DNA of 64,000 bases from Chrysogorgia sp. JL179-B06 (lineage: Eukaryota > Cnidaria > Anthozoa > Scleralcyonacea > Chrysogorgiidae): the NCBI GenBank assembly GCA_035772405.1, contig JAYKKM010000073.1:117501-181500 (forward strand), given 5' to 3'. The number at the start of each line of letters is the position of its first letter. Position 1 is the stretch's first letter. A program made the position numbers and the translations under genes. The notes below the pieces were generated by a model. It saw only the letters and a program-made list of their open reading frames with translations, did not search any database and had not been told where the DNA came from. Below are positions 46,285 to 52,542 of this stretch, piece by piece.

Positions 46285-46540
46285 CTAACAAACAATAATT
46301 GGTATTCCTTCATTTCCGCACTTGGTTGGTAGTAATCCGCAACCCTCGGGAGGGTCAGTGAACACTCGTCCGCTGTACTGTATGGTCATTACGCTTCTAA
46401 GTTCTTCCAACGCGTGGTTTGTGTCATTGATGTCAGCATTAGCATCAGAGAGCCGTTGTCGTAAACGCTGGATCTTATCTTTCTTAGCGACTTCATTCTC
46501 ATACCACACTTCTTTCGCACTGGCTAGCTGTTTCCAACGC
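46285..46540 (-). CDS. Coiled-coil part of a frameshifted small gene
   Basis: The frame ends at 46,285 and reads KQLASAKEVWYENEVAKKDK, a heptad-like coiled coil, then SVMTIQYSGRVFTDPP. It overlaps the 3' end of the 52-codon frame at 46,499-46,657 in a different register, and the two look like one gene of about 130 codons broken by a single-base indel in a GGAAACA stretch. Small Polinton proteins with an N-terminal hydrophobic segment and a coiled coil are common next to the 80-residue membrane protein. The ATG at the head of this frame is probably fortuitous. Confidence 0.65.
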
Positions 46541-46657
46541 ATGGTTATGTCTTTTCATCTCAGCTTCATAACCTGAATGATTAAACTTCGAAAACATAAA
46601 GCCAGCGCCTGCAAAAGCCACTGCATTAAATATCCCTCCAGCCACAACGCTCACCAT
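46499..46657 (-). CDS. Small membrane-protein N-terminus (52 codons)
   Basis: Starts MVSVVAGGIFNAVAFAGAGF: a hydrophobic Gly/Ala-rich segment at residues 2-22, then a basic stretch EAEMKRHNHALE before a premature stop. It lies 4 bases downstream of the 80-codon gene's stop. The adjoining frame (46,285-46,540) continues the helix, so this is the first half of a frameshifted gene. No enzymatic function is suggested; virion membrane or scaffold roles are speculative. Confidence 0.65.
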   Translation of the reverse strand: MVSVVAGGIFNAVAFAGAGFMFSKFNHSGYEAEMKRHNHALETASQCERSVV

Positions 46658-46661
46658 TAAC

Positions 46662-46898
46662 TTACGTTGATTTGAATGGATCTGTCGGTATCCACTTTTT
46701 TGATTGCATCCATTTTACTAACAGCGTTCCTGCACCAACAGCTGCAGCAAGTTTCACTGTGCCTTTAACTGTCTCTGGTGTTCCCAATGGTTCTCCCAAA
46801 GCCCTTTTAGAAATCATACTCACTGCCACAGCACCAGTCGTAACAAGTAGCGCGTCGTACAGTTCGTTCATAAGCTCTTTTCGATCGATCGCAGCCAT
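46662..46898 (-). CDS. 80-residue hydrophobic Polinton protein
   Basis: Starts at MAAIDRKELM (an alternative ATG lies two codons upstream). It has an N-terminal amphipathic part, two Gly/Ala-rich hydrophobic stretches (TTGAVAVSMIS and KLAAAVGAGTLLVKWM) and the C-terminus KKWIPTDPF. Similar small proteins with a KxxPTDPF-like tail are, as I recall, recurrent in Polintons/adintoviruses. Function unknown; probably membrane-associated and structural. Part of a tight minus-strand cluster. Confidence 0.75.
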   Translation of the reverse strand: MAAIDRKELMNELYDALLVTTGAVAVSMISKRALGEPLGTPETVKGTVKLAAAVGAGTLLVKWMQSKKWIPTDPFKST

Positions 46899-46919
46899 AT
46901 ACATTGTCGTGTGTTTTGT

Positions 46920-47249
46920 TCAAGAGTCAAACGTGTCTAACGCTGGACGACGAGTTTTGTGGTTCTCTGACACAGGTGCTGGTGTAGCGCTCACTTTTTC
47001 ACTACTAATTGTGTACCATAGCGAAGCACTAGCAATGATAACACCAAGTGTTCCAACAATGTAACCATAGCTCCACTCACCACCCTGCTCCTCGTTGACT
47101 ATCATTTCACGCATTTTCTTTTCTTTCGCAGCTTTCGATATCTCAGCCAACTTTTTACCAGCAGCGACGCGCTTTGGGTCCTTCACCTTAACACTTTTCA
47201 CATCAGCCGTAATCTTCGCTTCAACAGCCGTCTGTGAGTCCTCAACCAT
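46920..47249 (-). CDS. Small single-pass membrane protein
   Basis: 109 codons. Lys/Ala-rich charged N-terminal half (KDPKRVAAGKKLAEISKAAK), then one hydrophobic segment YGYIVGTLGVIIASASLWYT (about residues 60-79), then a Ser/Pro-rich tail. The charged helix plus single TM layout is common among small Polinton structural proteins. First gene of the leftward cluster; the 131-bp region to the divergent gene at 47,381 holds tandem repeats. Confidence 0.75.
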   Translation of the reverse strand: MVEDSQTAVEAKITADVKSVKVKDPKRVAAGKKLAEISKAAKEKKMREMIVNEEQGGEWSYGYIVGTLGVIIASASLWYTISSEKVSATPAPVSENHKTRRPALDTFDS

Positions 47250-47275
47250 CTAATACACTATCACGTGTTATCTTA

Positions 47276-47330
47276 CTCACAGTTGACCTCACAGGTGTCT
47301 CACAGTTGACCTCACAGGTATCTCACAGTT
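47276..47330. promoter_or_regulatory. Tandem 23-bp repeats in divergent intergenic region
   Basis: CTCACAGTTGACCTCACAGG plus 3 bases is repeated twice (47,276-47,298 and 47,299-47,321) and partly a third time. It is the only directly repeated non-coding sequence found in the element's interior. It sits between the starts of the leftward and rightward clusters, a plausible control or replication-factor site. Confidence 0.55.
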
Positions 47331-47380
47331 CCAAACCAAACGCACTAAAAAATTAGGATTTTTTCCGAGAGTATAACATA

Positions 47381-48151
47381 ATGACTCAAGTCCAAGACAT
47401 CGCAGAAGAGATGACTCAAGACCAAGCCCGCCAAGAAGAGGAGATCGACGCAATGCGGAGAATGTCCTTTGTCGATGCGTCTACCCCACAAGACGCCTCT
47501 GGACCCAACGTCTTAAAAGGGTACTCGCAAGTCTTCAAGTTGTGCGACCCCGATCGTAGAAACGAAGAGGTGTCAAGACAATTTGGTGCCCAGATTCTCT
47601 ACACAAAGTTCGCTCATGAGGCTTGGGTCGGGCTTGATGAAGTTAGAGCCAACAGGATGGTTAACGAACTAGCCAAGATGATCCCTGTGTGGTGTTACTC
47701 ACCATTCAAACGTCTTACGTTAGCAAGTAGCCACTACTTGAGCAACCCTTGCGAGTCCGCCGCTACACTACTCGGTAACTACCTCGAAGTGTTCTTGGCG
47801 ACCCTTCTATGGAAACCATGCTCAACCAAACTCAAAGCGTGGCTAGAGCTCGCCGCAAACTGTGACGCCAACGTTTGTAGGGTGGGGTGTAATGAAATAC
47901 TAGGTGCGGGCGATATTATGAGTCACATACTCTCAGACGCTCACCTGGATTTTGCGCACGGCGGCGCGTCGTACAATTGTTACCCATGTGGTGTGGTTAC
48001 CAACAACCCAATGCATCGCTCAAGACACGAGAGCTCACAGTCCCATCTTAAAAACTTAGAGCTTCAGCGGATATTTAACAACGAGCAACAGTTGCCGCAA
48101 GAGGGGAGAGCATTTCTCTGGAGGTATAGTAACCATGAAGAAAGTTGGTAG
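47381..48151 (+). CDS. Double matrin/U1-type zinc-finger protein, unknown
   Basis: 256 codons after GAGTATAACATA. Acidic N-terminus (to about residue 35), a helical middle (residues 45-160, FAHEAWVGLDEV, CESAATLLGNYLEVF), then two finger-like motifs: C166-x3-C170-x11-H182-x5-H188 and C200-x2-C203-x12-H216-x5-H222. The second exactly fits the matrin/U1/jaz spacing that binds RNA or structured DNA. No enzyme motif is visible. The end overlaps the thymidine kinase start by 17 bases, so the two are probably on one transcript. I do not recognise the family. It could be an RNA-binding regulator or an accessory factor. Confidence 0.8.
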   Translation: MTQVQDIAEEMTQDQARQEEEIDAMRRMSFVDASTPQDASGPNVLKGYSQVFKLCDPDRRNEEVSRQFGAQILYTKFAHEAWVGLDEVRANRMVNELAKMIPVWCYSPFKRLTLASSHYLSNPCESAATLLGNYLEVFLATLLWKPCSTKLKAWLELAANCDANVCRVGCNEILGAGDIMSHILSDAHLDFAHGGASYNCYPCGVVTNNPMHRSRHESSQSHLKNLELQRIFNNEQQLPQEGRAFLWRYSNHEESW

Positions 48152-48707
48152 ACTAGAAATCGTGATTGGTCCCATGTTTGCAGGAAAAACAACCGAGACT
48201 CTTCGCAGGTTAGTCACGTTAAGTAAGTCAGGGCTCAAAGTCCTCTACATGAACAACACAGGTGACACCAGACGAACTGACCACGCGTTCTCCACACATC
48301 GTCAGACCATTGTTGTCGGATCAGACAGTTTACCTGCGAAGTTAATCACCAACCTCCCAAGTTCTTCCGAGATAGCTGATTATGACGTCATCGGCATTGA
48401 TGAGGGCCATTGGTACTCTGGGTTACTCCCAATTATTCGCGAATACATTAAAGCTGGCATTCACGTCATTATTTGTGGTCTCATAACAACGGAGCACTTA
48501 AAAAGACTTGGTGAGCTCGACACACTGTTCCCAGTAGCGGACGACATCACGTTTCTAAAAGCGTATTGCGTCGTTTGTCGTGACACTTACGGAACAACTG
48601 TTGAAGCGCCATTCAATTGGAGATACAACCCAGGACCATCATTCGTTGGTGGTGCTGAGCAATATCGTGCAGTGTGCAGACGTCATCATCCTTCCACACA
48701 AAATTAA
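48135..48707 (+). CDS. tk: Thymidine kinase, TK1 (type II) family
   Basis: 190 codons. P-loop IGPMFAGKTT (residues 11-20), Walker B VIGIDEGHWY (Asp-89, Glu-90; animal TK1 usually has DEGQFF, so His replaces Gln), the zinc site CVVC (145-148) with C181 and H184, and the substrate lasso VGGAEQYRAVCRR. Phosphorylates thymidine to dTMP in the cytosol. The usual GLDGTF-like loop is altered to GLITTEH. Length is normal for compact viral TKs. TK is standard in large DNA viruses but unusual in Polintons, so it is probably acquired cargo supporting replication outside S phase. Overlaps the preceding gene by 17 bases and is followed at once by a hairpin terminator-like structure. Confidence 0.93.
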   Translation: MKKVGRLEIVIGPMFAGKTTETLRRLVTLSKSGLKVLYMNNTGDTRRTDHAFSTHRQTIVVGSDSLPAKLITNLPSSSEIADYDVIGIDEGHWYSGLLPIIREYIKAGIHVIICGLITTEHLKRLGELDTLFPVADDITFLKAYCVVCRDTYGTTVEAPFNWRYNPGPSFVGGAEQYRAVCRRHHPSTQN

Positions 48708-48734
48708 GGGTGTTCTCGGACACCCCACTTTTTT
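48708..48734 (+). terminator. Hairpin plus T-tract directly after the TK stop
   Basis: GGGTGT-TCTCGG-ACACCC starts at the base after the TAA stop and is followed by CAC and six T. Geometry is that of an intrinsic terminator, or of the 3'-end hairpins known from mimiviruses and virophages. Placed exactly at the end of the rightward cluster. Confidence 0.6.
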
Positions 48735-48757
48735 AAATTTAGACATTGGTCACATGA

Positions 48758-49000
48758 AGCGTCCAATGTCATAGAAACATTTTTTCACACAGTGGTCAGA
48801 AGGTTCGTGAAATAAATAGAGAAAGTTTCGCAGACACCTTTCACCGAGTTAAAAACGTCTTTAAAAATGCTAGAGCAGTTGTCGCTTCAAATGTCGTCTC
48901 AACAACGAGAACGAGTGCTAATTCGACTCGTCAGTCACTGTCTAAAAAGTCTCTTTACAATAGCGTCTCTCGTGGTTACTCAACGCTGATTTATTTTTAA
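48758..49000 (+). other. Open frame without ATG, Ser/Thr/Arg-rich
   Basis: About 80 sense codons, VREINRESFADTFHRVKNVF then Ser/Thr/Arg/Lys-rich, with no ATG. An ATG (48,754) lies just upstream in another frame with MKRPM. It overlaps the 3' end of the convergent Bro-N gene. It might be a frameshifted small basic (core-like) protein, or chance. Confidence 0.25.
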
Positions 49001-49712
49001 ATTTACGAAGGCAGTGAGAGCACTGAAACCCAACGTCAAATAAATATTTTATTACCGTGGTAATAGCGTCGTCGTACGAGTCGCACAAGAGTGTTAGATA
49101 ACCAGCGGATTTATATCTGAGCAACAGAGACTCCTGCTCTTTGGACGTCTTGCCTGTGCCACCTGGGTTCTTGAACTCAATCACGAGCCCGCTGTGCTGT
49201 CGGTTTGCGTTGGCAATAATCAAGTCAGGTGTCCCACGTTGGTAACCTTTTTTCCACGAATTTATTCTTTTACTTGAGGTGTCTTGATTCTCACCACAAG
49301 CGGCTATCAAAATGGCTTCTGGATAATATTTCCTAAGAAAACCAACAACTTTCGTATGAAGGTCGAACTCAGTGATCATTACGAATTGATTGTGTTTGAG
49401 ACCGACGTCAGCTAAACTTTTTTTAACGCTTGGTAAAACTTCTGAGTGCACCCACCTTCCGAACTGTTTCGCGCGCTCCATTTTACTCGAGAACACCAAC
49501 GAGTAGACCCCAAGTTCGTTGATAAATGAGGCTTGTTCCATCTTCGTTTTACAGTCAGGTTCGACATGGTCGTTAACTGCGTCTTTTGGTCTAGCGTAAC
49601 CTAGAGCGCTCGCGACTTCTTTCGCTTTGAACCATATTTCACCGTTGTCCATGACCGTTGTGATTTGGTGGCCATCGAAGTCGAATAATCGAAGCGCTGT
49701 GGAAGTCATCAC
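48942..49712 (-). CDS. Bro-N / VRR-NUC / C2H2 fusion protein
   Basis: 256 codons, start MMTSTALRLF preceded by TATAATATAGTG. Residues about 5-110 form a Bro-N (baculovirus repeated ORF N-terminal, DNA-binding) domain: IWFKAKEVASALGYARPKDA and FGRWVHSEVLPSVKK. Residues about 118-222 look like a VRR-NUC PD-(D/E)XK nuclease: GTPDLI (Asp-163), VIEFK (Glu-179, Lys-181), KEQESLL and AGYLTLLCDSYDDAI. The C-terminus has a finger CSHC...HERRYC (231-252). Bro-N proteins occur in large DNA viruses and phages; VRR-NUC nucleases process branched or flap DNA. The three-part combination suggests a sequence-targeted nuclease for replication or host-DNA degradation (inference). Convergent to TK. Confidence 0.88.
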   Translation of the reverse strand: MMTSTALRLFDFDGHQITTVMDNGEIWFKAKEVASALGYARPKDAVNDHVEPDCKTKMEQASFINELGVYSLVFSSKMERAKQFGRWVHSEVLPSVKKSLADVGLKHNQFVMITEFDLHTKVVGFLRKYYPEAILIAACGENQDTSSKRINSWKKGYQRGTPDLIIANANRQHSGLVIEFKNPGGTGKTSKEQESLLLRYKSAGYLTLLCDSYDDAITTVIKYLFDVGFQCSHCLRKFKNKSALSNHERRYCKETF

Positions 49713-49730
49713 TATATTATAGTCTCCTAC

Positions 49731-49766
49731 AAAAAAAAACTACTCGACATAGGTGTCGGGTTTTTT
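49731..49766. terminator. Bidirectional hairpin with A and T tracts
   Basis: CGACA-TAGG-TGTCG (49,745-49,758) lies between an A9 tract (49,731-49,739) and a T6 tract (49,761-49,766). Read on the minus strand this is a hairpin followed by nine T, placed after the leftward fiber cluster and before the Bro-N gene start. It matches the layout at 48,708-48,734. Confidence 0.55.
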
Positions 49767-49888
49767 ATAGATCTGGTTTGTTGTGTACCAATGCATCAGG
49801 TGTGTTTTATTAGTCCTCAGTTTTCTACGTCGTCTGAAAAAGTTTCTAATGTTACGAGCCAGTTTTCTAAGCCAACCCATTACATAAC

Positions 49889-50095
49889 TTAGGTCACGTC
49901 TCCTACCACTCCTACTTTGTCTAATTCTGGTAACGTAATAGGTTTGCCGTAAGTCTTTTTAGACCTCATACCAATCTCAGCGTGGAGCTCGAGAGTCACG
50001 TCACCGCGACCAAACGATCCACCAGCTTTGAACATGTGATCAGTCGTCTTATTTATCTTATATATTTCGCGAGGTCTTGAAATACATGCTCCCAT
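49889..50095 (-). CDS. Small protein with N-myristoylation motif
   Basis: 68 codons, start MGACISRPREIYKINK. Gly-2 with small residues at 3-6 and Ser-6 fits the N-myristoyltransferase consensus, with Cys-4 a possible palmitoylation site. So it is probably membrane-anchored. The remainder (GGSFGRGDVTLELHAEIG) has no known fold. Its ATG abuts the stop codon of the upstream fiber gene, implying the same mRNA. Function unknown; a virion-membrane or host-membrane adaptor is conceivable. Confidence 0.7.
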   Translation of the reverse strand: MGACISRPREIYKINKTTDHMFKAGGSFGRGDVTLELHAEIGMRSKKTYGKPITLPELDKVGVVGDVT

Positions 50096-51046
50096 TTACT
50101 TTACACCATATTCCTTCATCATTTCTCCACCCATAATTATGATGTCTCGGTTCGCCATGTAACCACTCACAATTTTCACACCGTAGAATTCTATCAATGA
50201 TGGGTATGCATAAGGTGCGAGTGGTATTCTTGGTCGGTGTATTCCAAAAATTGTTCCGTAGGGTGTGCCTATTTTTTTCATGTTCGCTACGAAGTCTGAA
50301 TCGGTTGACTTGACGTTGTTGACTCTGACGTGTGAATTGTCCATTTGCCAGTGTATTGATATCATATGCATTTTACTTATGTCAATAATACTTGGAATAG
50401 TGCATACTTTCTCCATTGCTGGGATGCTACCACCATACGCGAGTCCGTTGGTCATACCAGTCTTGTACCCTATGAACTTATCCCACTGACCGTCATCGTT
50501 TGATATAATTGTCTCCCAATTTGATCCAGCGGTTCTCATTGGTAACCTCACCACAACAAAAATGGAGAGATCACACCATTGCATACTCGGGCAATTAAAA
50601 TGGAGACCTGACTCAAGTGGGATTGGTGTTAACACGGGGGATAGAAAACTTTGACTCGCACCGCTGATGCTGACAATAGGACCATAAGCTAGGTTGTTTT
50701 GCACTAATTTGCTTGTTCCACCAATGGCTTTCACTTTGTTTGAACCATTGGTGTGAAATTCCACGTTTTTCAAGGCGTGTGCGCTAACGTTGAAGTCGAG
50801 CACAACATTATAGGACTGACTCTTGAGGTAGCTTGATAGTAATTGCTCTAGAGTTCTTTTATTCGCGGCATCTGAGTCATCGACTGGGTCTGCTACGTTT
50901 TTTATCGCTGAGCCTTGCATGTCTATTATTCCAGACATCCTCCCACCAGTCGCGCTTAATTTAGGATCTTCGTCCAGATGTCTTTTCGTTCTCTTCAGTA
51001 TTTTATCGTGAGGGTCATCAGACTCATACCCATAGTTTAGACTCAT
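50096..51046 (-). CDS. Fiber/attachment-like protein
   Basis: 316 codons. Residues about 30-68 read GGRMSGIIDMQGSAIKNVAD followed by PVDDSDAANKRTLE. This is the 'M-x-G-x-I-x-N-(L/V)-x-x-P-x-x-x-x-DA-x-x-K' repeat found in phage tail-fiber and other trimeric attachment shafts. The C-terminal 200 residues form a beta-rich globular region (VVVRLPMRTAGSNWETIISN, FIGYKTGMTNGLAYG, MHMISIHWQMDNS, LIEFYGVKIVSG) that resembles a concanavalin A/LamG-like jelly roll. Analogous to adenovirus fiber: trimeric shaft plus knob, by inference. Its start is 2 bases after the stop of the 493-codon gene. Confidence 0.75.
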   Translation of the reverse strand: MSLNYGYESDDPHDKILKRTKRHLDEDPKLSATGGRMSGIIDMQGSAIKNVADPVDDSDAANKRTLEQLLSSYLKSQSYNVVLDFNVSAHALKNVEFHTNGSNKVKAIGGTSKLVQNNLAYGPIVSISGASQSFLSPVLTPIPLESGLHFNCPSMQWCDLSIFVVVRLPMRTAGSNWETIISNDDGQWDKFIGYKTGMTNGLAYGGSIPAMEKVCTIPSIIDISKMHMISIHWQMDNSHVRVNNVKSTDSDFVANMKKIGTPYGTIFGIHRPRIPLAPYAYPSLIEFYGVKIVSGYMANRDIIIMGGEMMKEYGVK

Positions 51047-51048
51047 TA

Positions 51049-52530
51049 CTACTTCAAGGTGTATTTGGTTAGCAGATAGCCAGAGACTGCTGAGAACCCT
51101 AAGATTATCGCCAGCGTTGTCGTGTCTGACTCGCTTGAGGTGGTAGTCTGCACAATTTGATTGGTCACTGTTTTCTTCACGGGTGGTGCTACTCCCAAGT
51201 TAGCCACCACGTTTTCTTGGTGGACTTTTTTAGCCACTGTTTTCTTCACGGGTGGTGCTACTAAGTTAGTCACCACATTTTCTTGGTGGACTTTTCTAGC
51301 CACAGTTGTTGGTGTTGTTGCATTCAAGCTAGTGTTCACCCCAAATTTCATGGACTCTGTGGCAATCTTTAATAAGTTGTTGTACCCAGCGATTTTATTC
51401 TTGAGAATCACTAGGTTACTTGGCATTAACCACGTACTTGGCGACACCGCGAGATTTTGGACAACGTTGGTGTCTCTAATCGATTTGTTCATGTTGAGAA
51501 TCCATGTCGATACGTCGTACTGTACAACACTGTCAGAAAACAACTTGCGGAATTCTTGTTGGGTTTCTAGACTTCCTGCAGAACCACCAACGACTGATAC
51601 ACGTGTTCTCGCTTGCGCACCAAGTGTGGAGTACACAAAGGCTTCTATGCTTTGATTTAGATATTGCAGTCCAATGTTGGTAAAGCCGTCTGACAATCGC
51701 GCGACGTACCGTTTGTAATCGTTATGGATGTCGTTGAGTGTGTAGACTCTAGATTCACCTAAAGTGCCATCGCTCAAGACTTTATTCTGGTAGTAGTGCC
51801 TTCTGGGAATCTTGGAAATCTTACCGTACAATTCGGAAGCGTTGAATTCTCTACTTATTGATTTCATGGTCTCACCACCCTCCATTCTTCTGAGAAGTCT
51901 TCTAATGGTGAAGTACAAATGAAATCTCATCACACTTGTGACCACAGGGTGGACTTCTTGTGACACTGATAGATGTTGCAACGAAACACCACAACAGAAA
52001 CTCGCGCAATACGCCGCAAACACAACGCGATAGTAAGATTCGCTGTCATCCCACTCTGATTTTGTCTTTGACGTGGTGGCTCGCAAGACTGGTAGCTTTG
52101 ACATGAAGTAACTATTTTGGCTAACAAAGACTTTAAAGTTATTCACTGGATAATTTAGCACGTTTTCTGTTGGATAACCGTCCCAAAGCCCCCAGTGGTT
52201 TTTATGACCTTTTGGTAGTGGTTGGATAGTTCCACCACCTTGCCATATTATTGGGAACTTACTATTGTGTAGCCACTTCCACATGCTTTTATCATTTTTG
52301 AAGGTTGTGCTGGTTATGTCTGTGCTAAGGATGTCATTGTTTCTGAAATACACATCGACACTTAGGGTCTCACCATCTTGTGAAATATTTGGATTGAACT
52401 CGAATTTGCTTAAAGTAGCGTGAGGGTACTTTTTGATGAGGTCTGCCTTTGCGTTGTGTGTAGCCTTTGATGTGTTAGCCATCGCGAGTTTGTAGTACTT
52501 TCCATAGTACTCACGAAGGGCTTTCTGCAT
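51049..52530 (-). CDS. 493-residue C-terminally anchored structural-type protein
   Basis: Starts MQKALREYYGKYYKLAMANT. A large folded N-terminal part (residues 1-410, with WKWLHNSKFPIIWQGGG and HWGLWDGYP), then about 1.9 copies of a 22-residue repeat (KKVHQENVVANLGVAPPVKK, encoded at 51,160-51,302), then one C-terminal membrane segment TTLAIILGFSAVSGYLLTKY. I do not recognise the family. Size, TM anchor and position before the fiber gene suggest a virion surface or vertex-associated protein. Divergently arranged with the penton gene, only 12 bp between start codons. Confidence 0.75.
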   Translation of the reverse strand: MQKALREYYGKYYKLAMANTSKATHNAKADLIKKYPHATLSKFEFNPNISQDGETLSVDVYFRNNDILSTDITSTTFKNDKSMWKWLHNSKFPIIWQGGGTIQPLPKGHKNHWGLWDGYPTENVLNYPVNNFKVFVSQNSYFMSKLPVLRATTSKTKSEWDDSESYYRVVFAAYCASFCCGVSLQHLSVSQEVHPVVTSVMRFHLYFTIRRLLRRMEGGETMKSISREFNASELYGKISKIPRRHYYQNKVLSDGTLGESRVYTLNDIHNDYKRYVARLSDGFTNIGLQYLNQSIEAFVYSTLGAQARTRVSVVGGSAGSLETQQEFRKLFSDSVVQYDVSTWILNMNKSIRDTNVVQNLAVSPSTWLMPSNLVILKNKIAGYNNLLKIATESMKFGVNTSLNATTPTTVARKVHQENVVTNLVAPPVKKTVAKKVHQENVVANLGVAPPVKKTVTNQIVQTTTSSESDTTTLAIILGFSAVSGYLLTKYTLK

Positions 52531-52542
52531 ATAATATACCGT
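52531..52542. promoter_or_regulatory. 12-bp divergent inter-start region
   Basis: ATAATATACCGT is all that separates the minus ATG (52,528-52,530) from the plus ATG (52,543-52,545); together with the start codons it reads CATATAATATACCGTATG. Promoters for both clusters must overlap the coding ends or lie in this AT-rich core. If translation of the plus gene starts at its next ATG (52,555), there are 24 bp. Confidence 0.5.
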
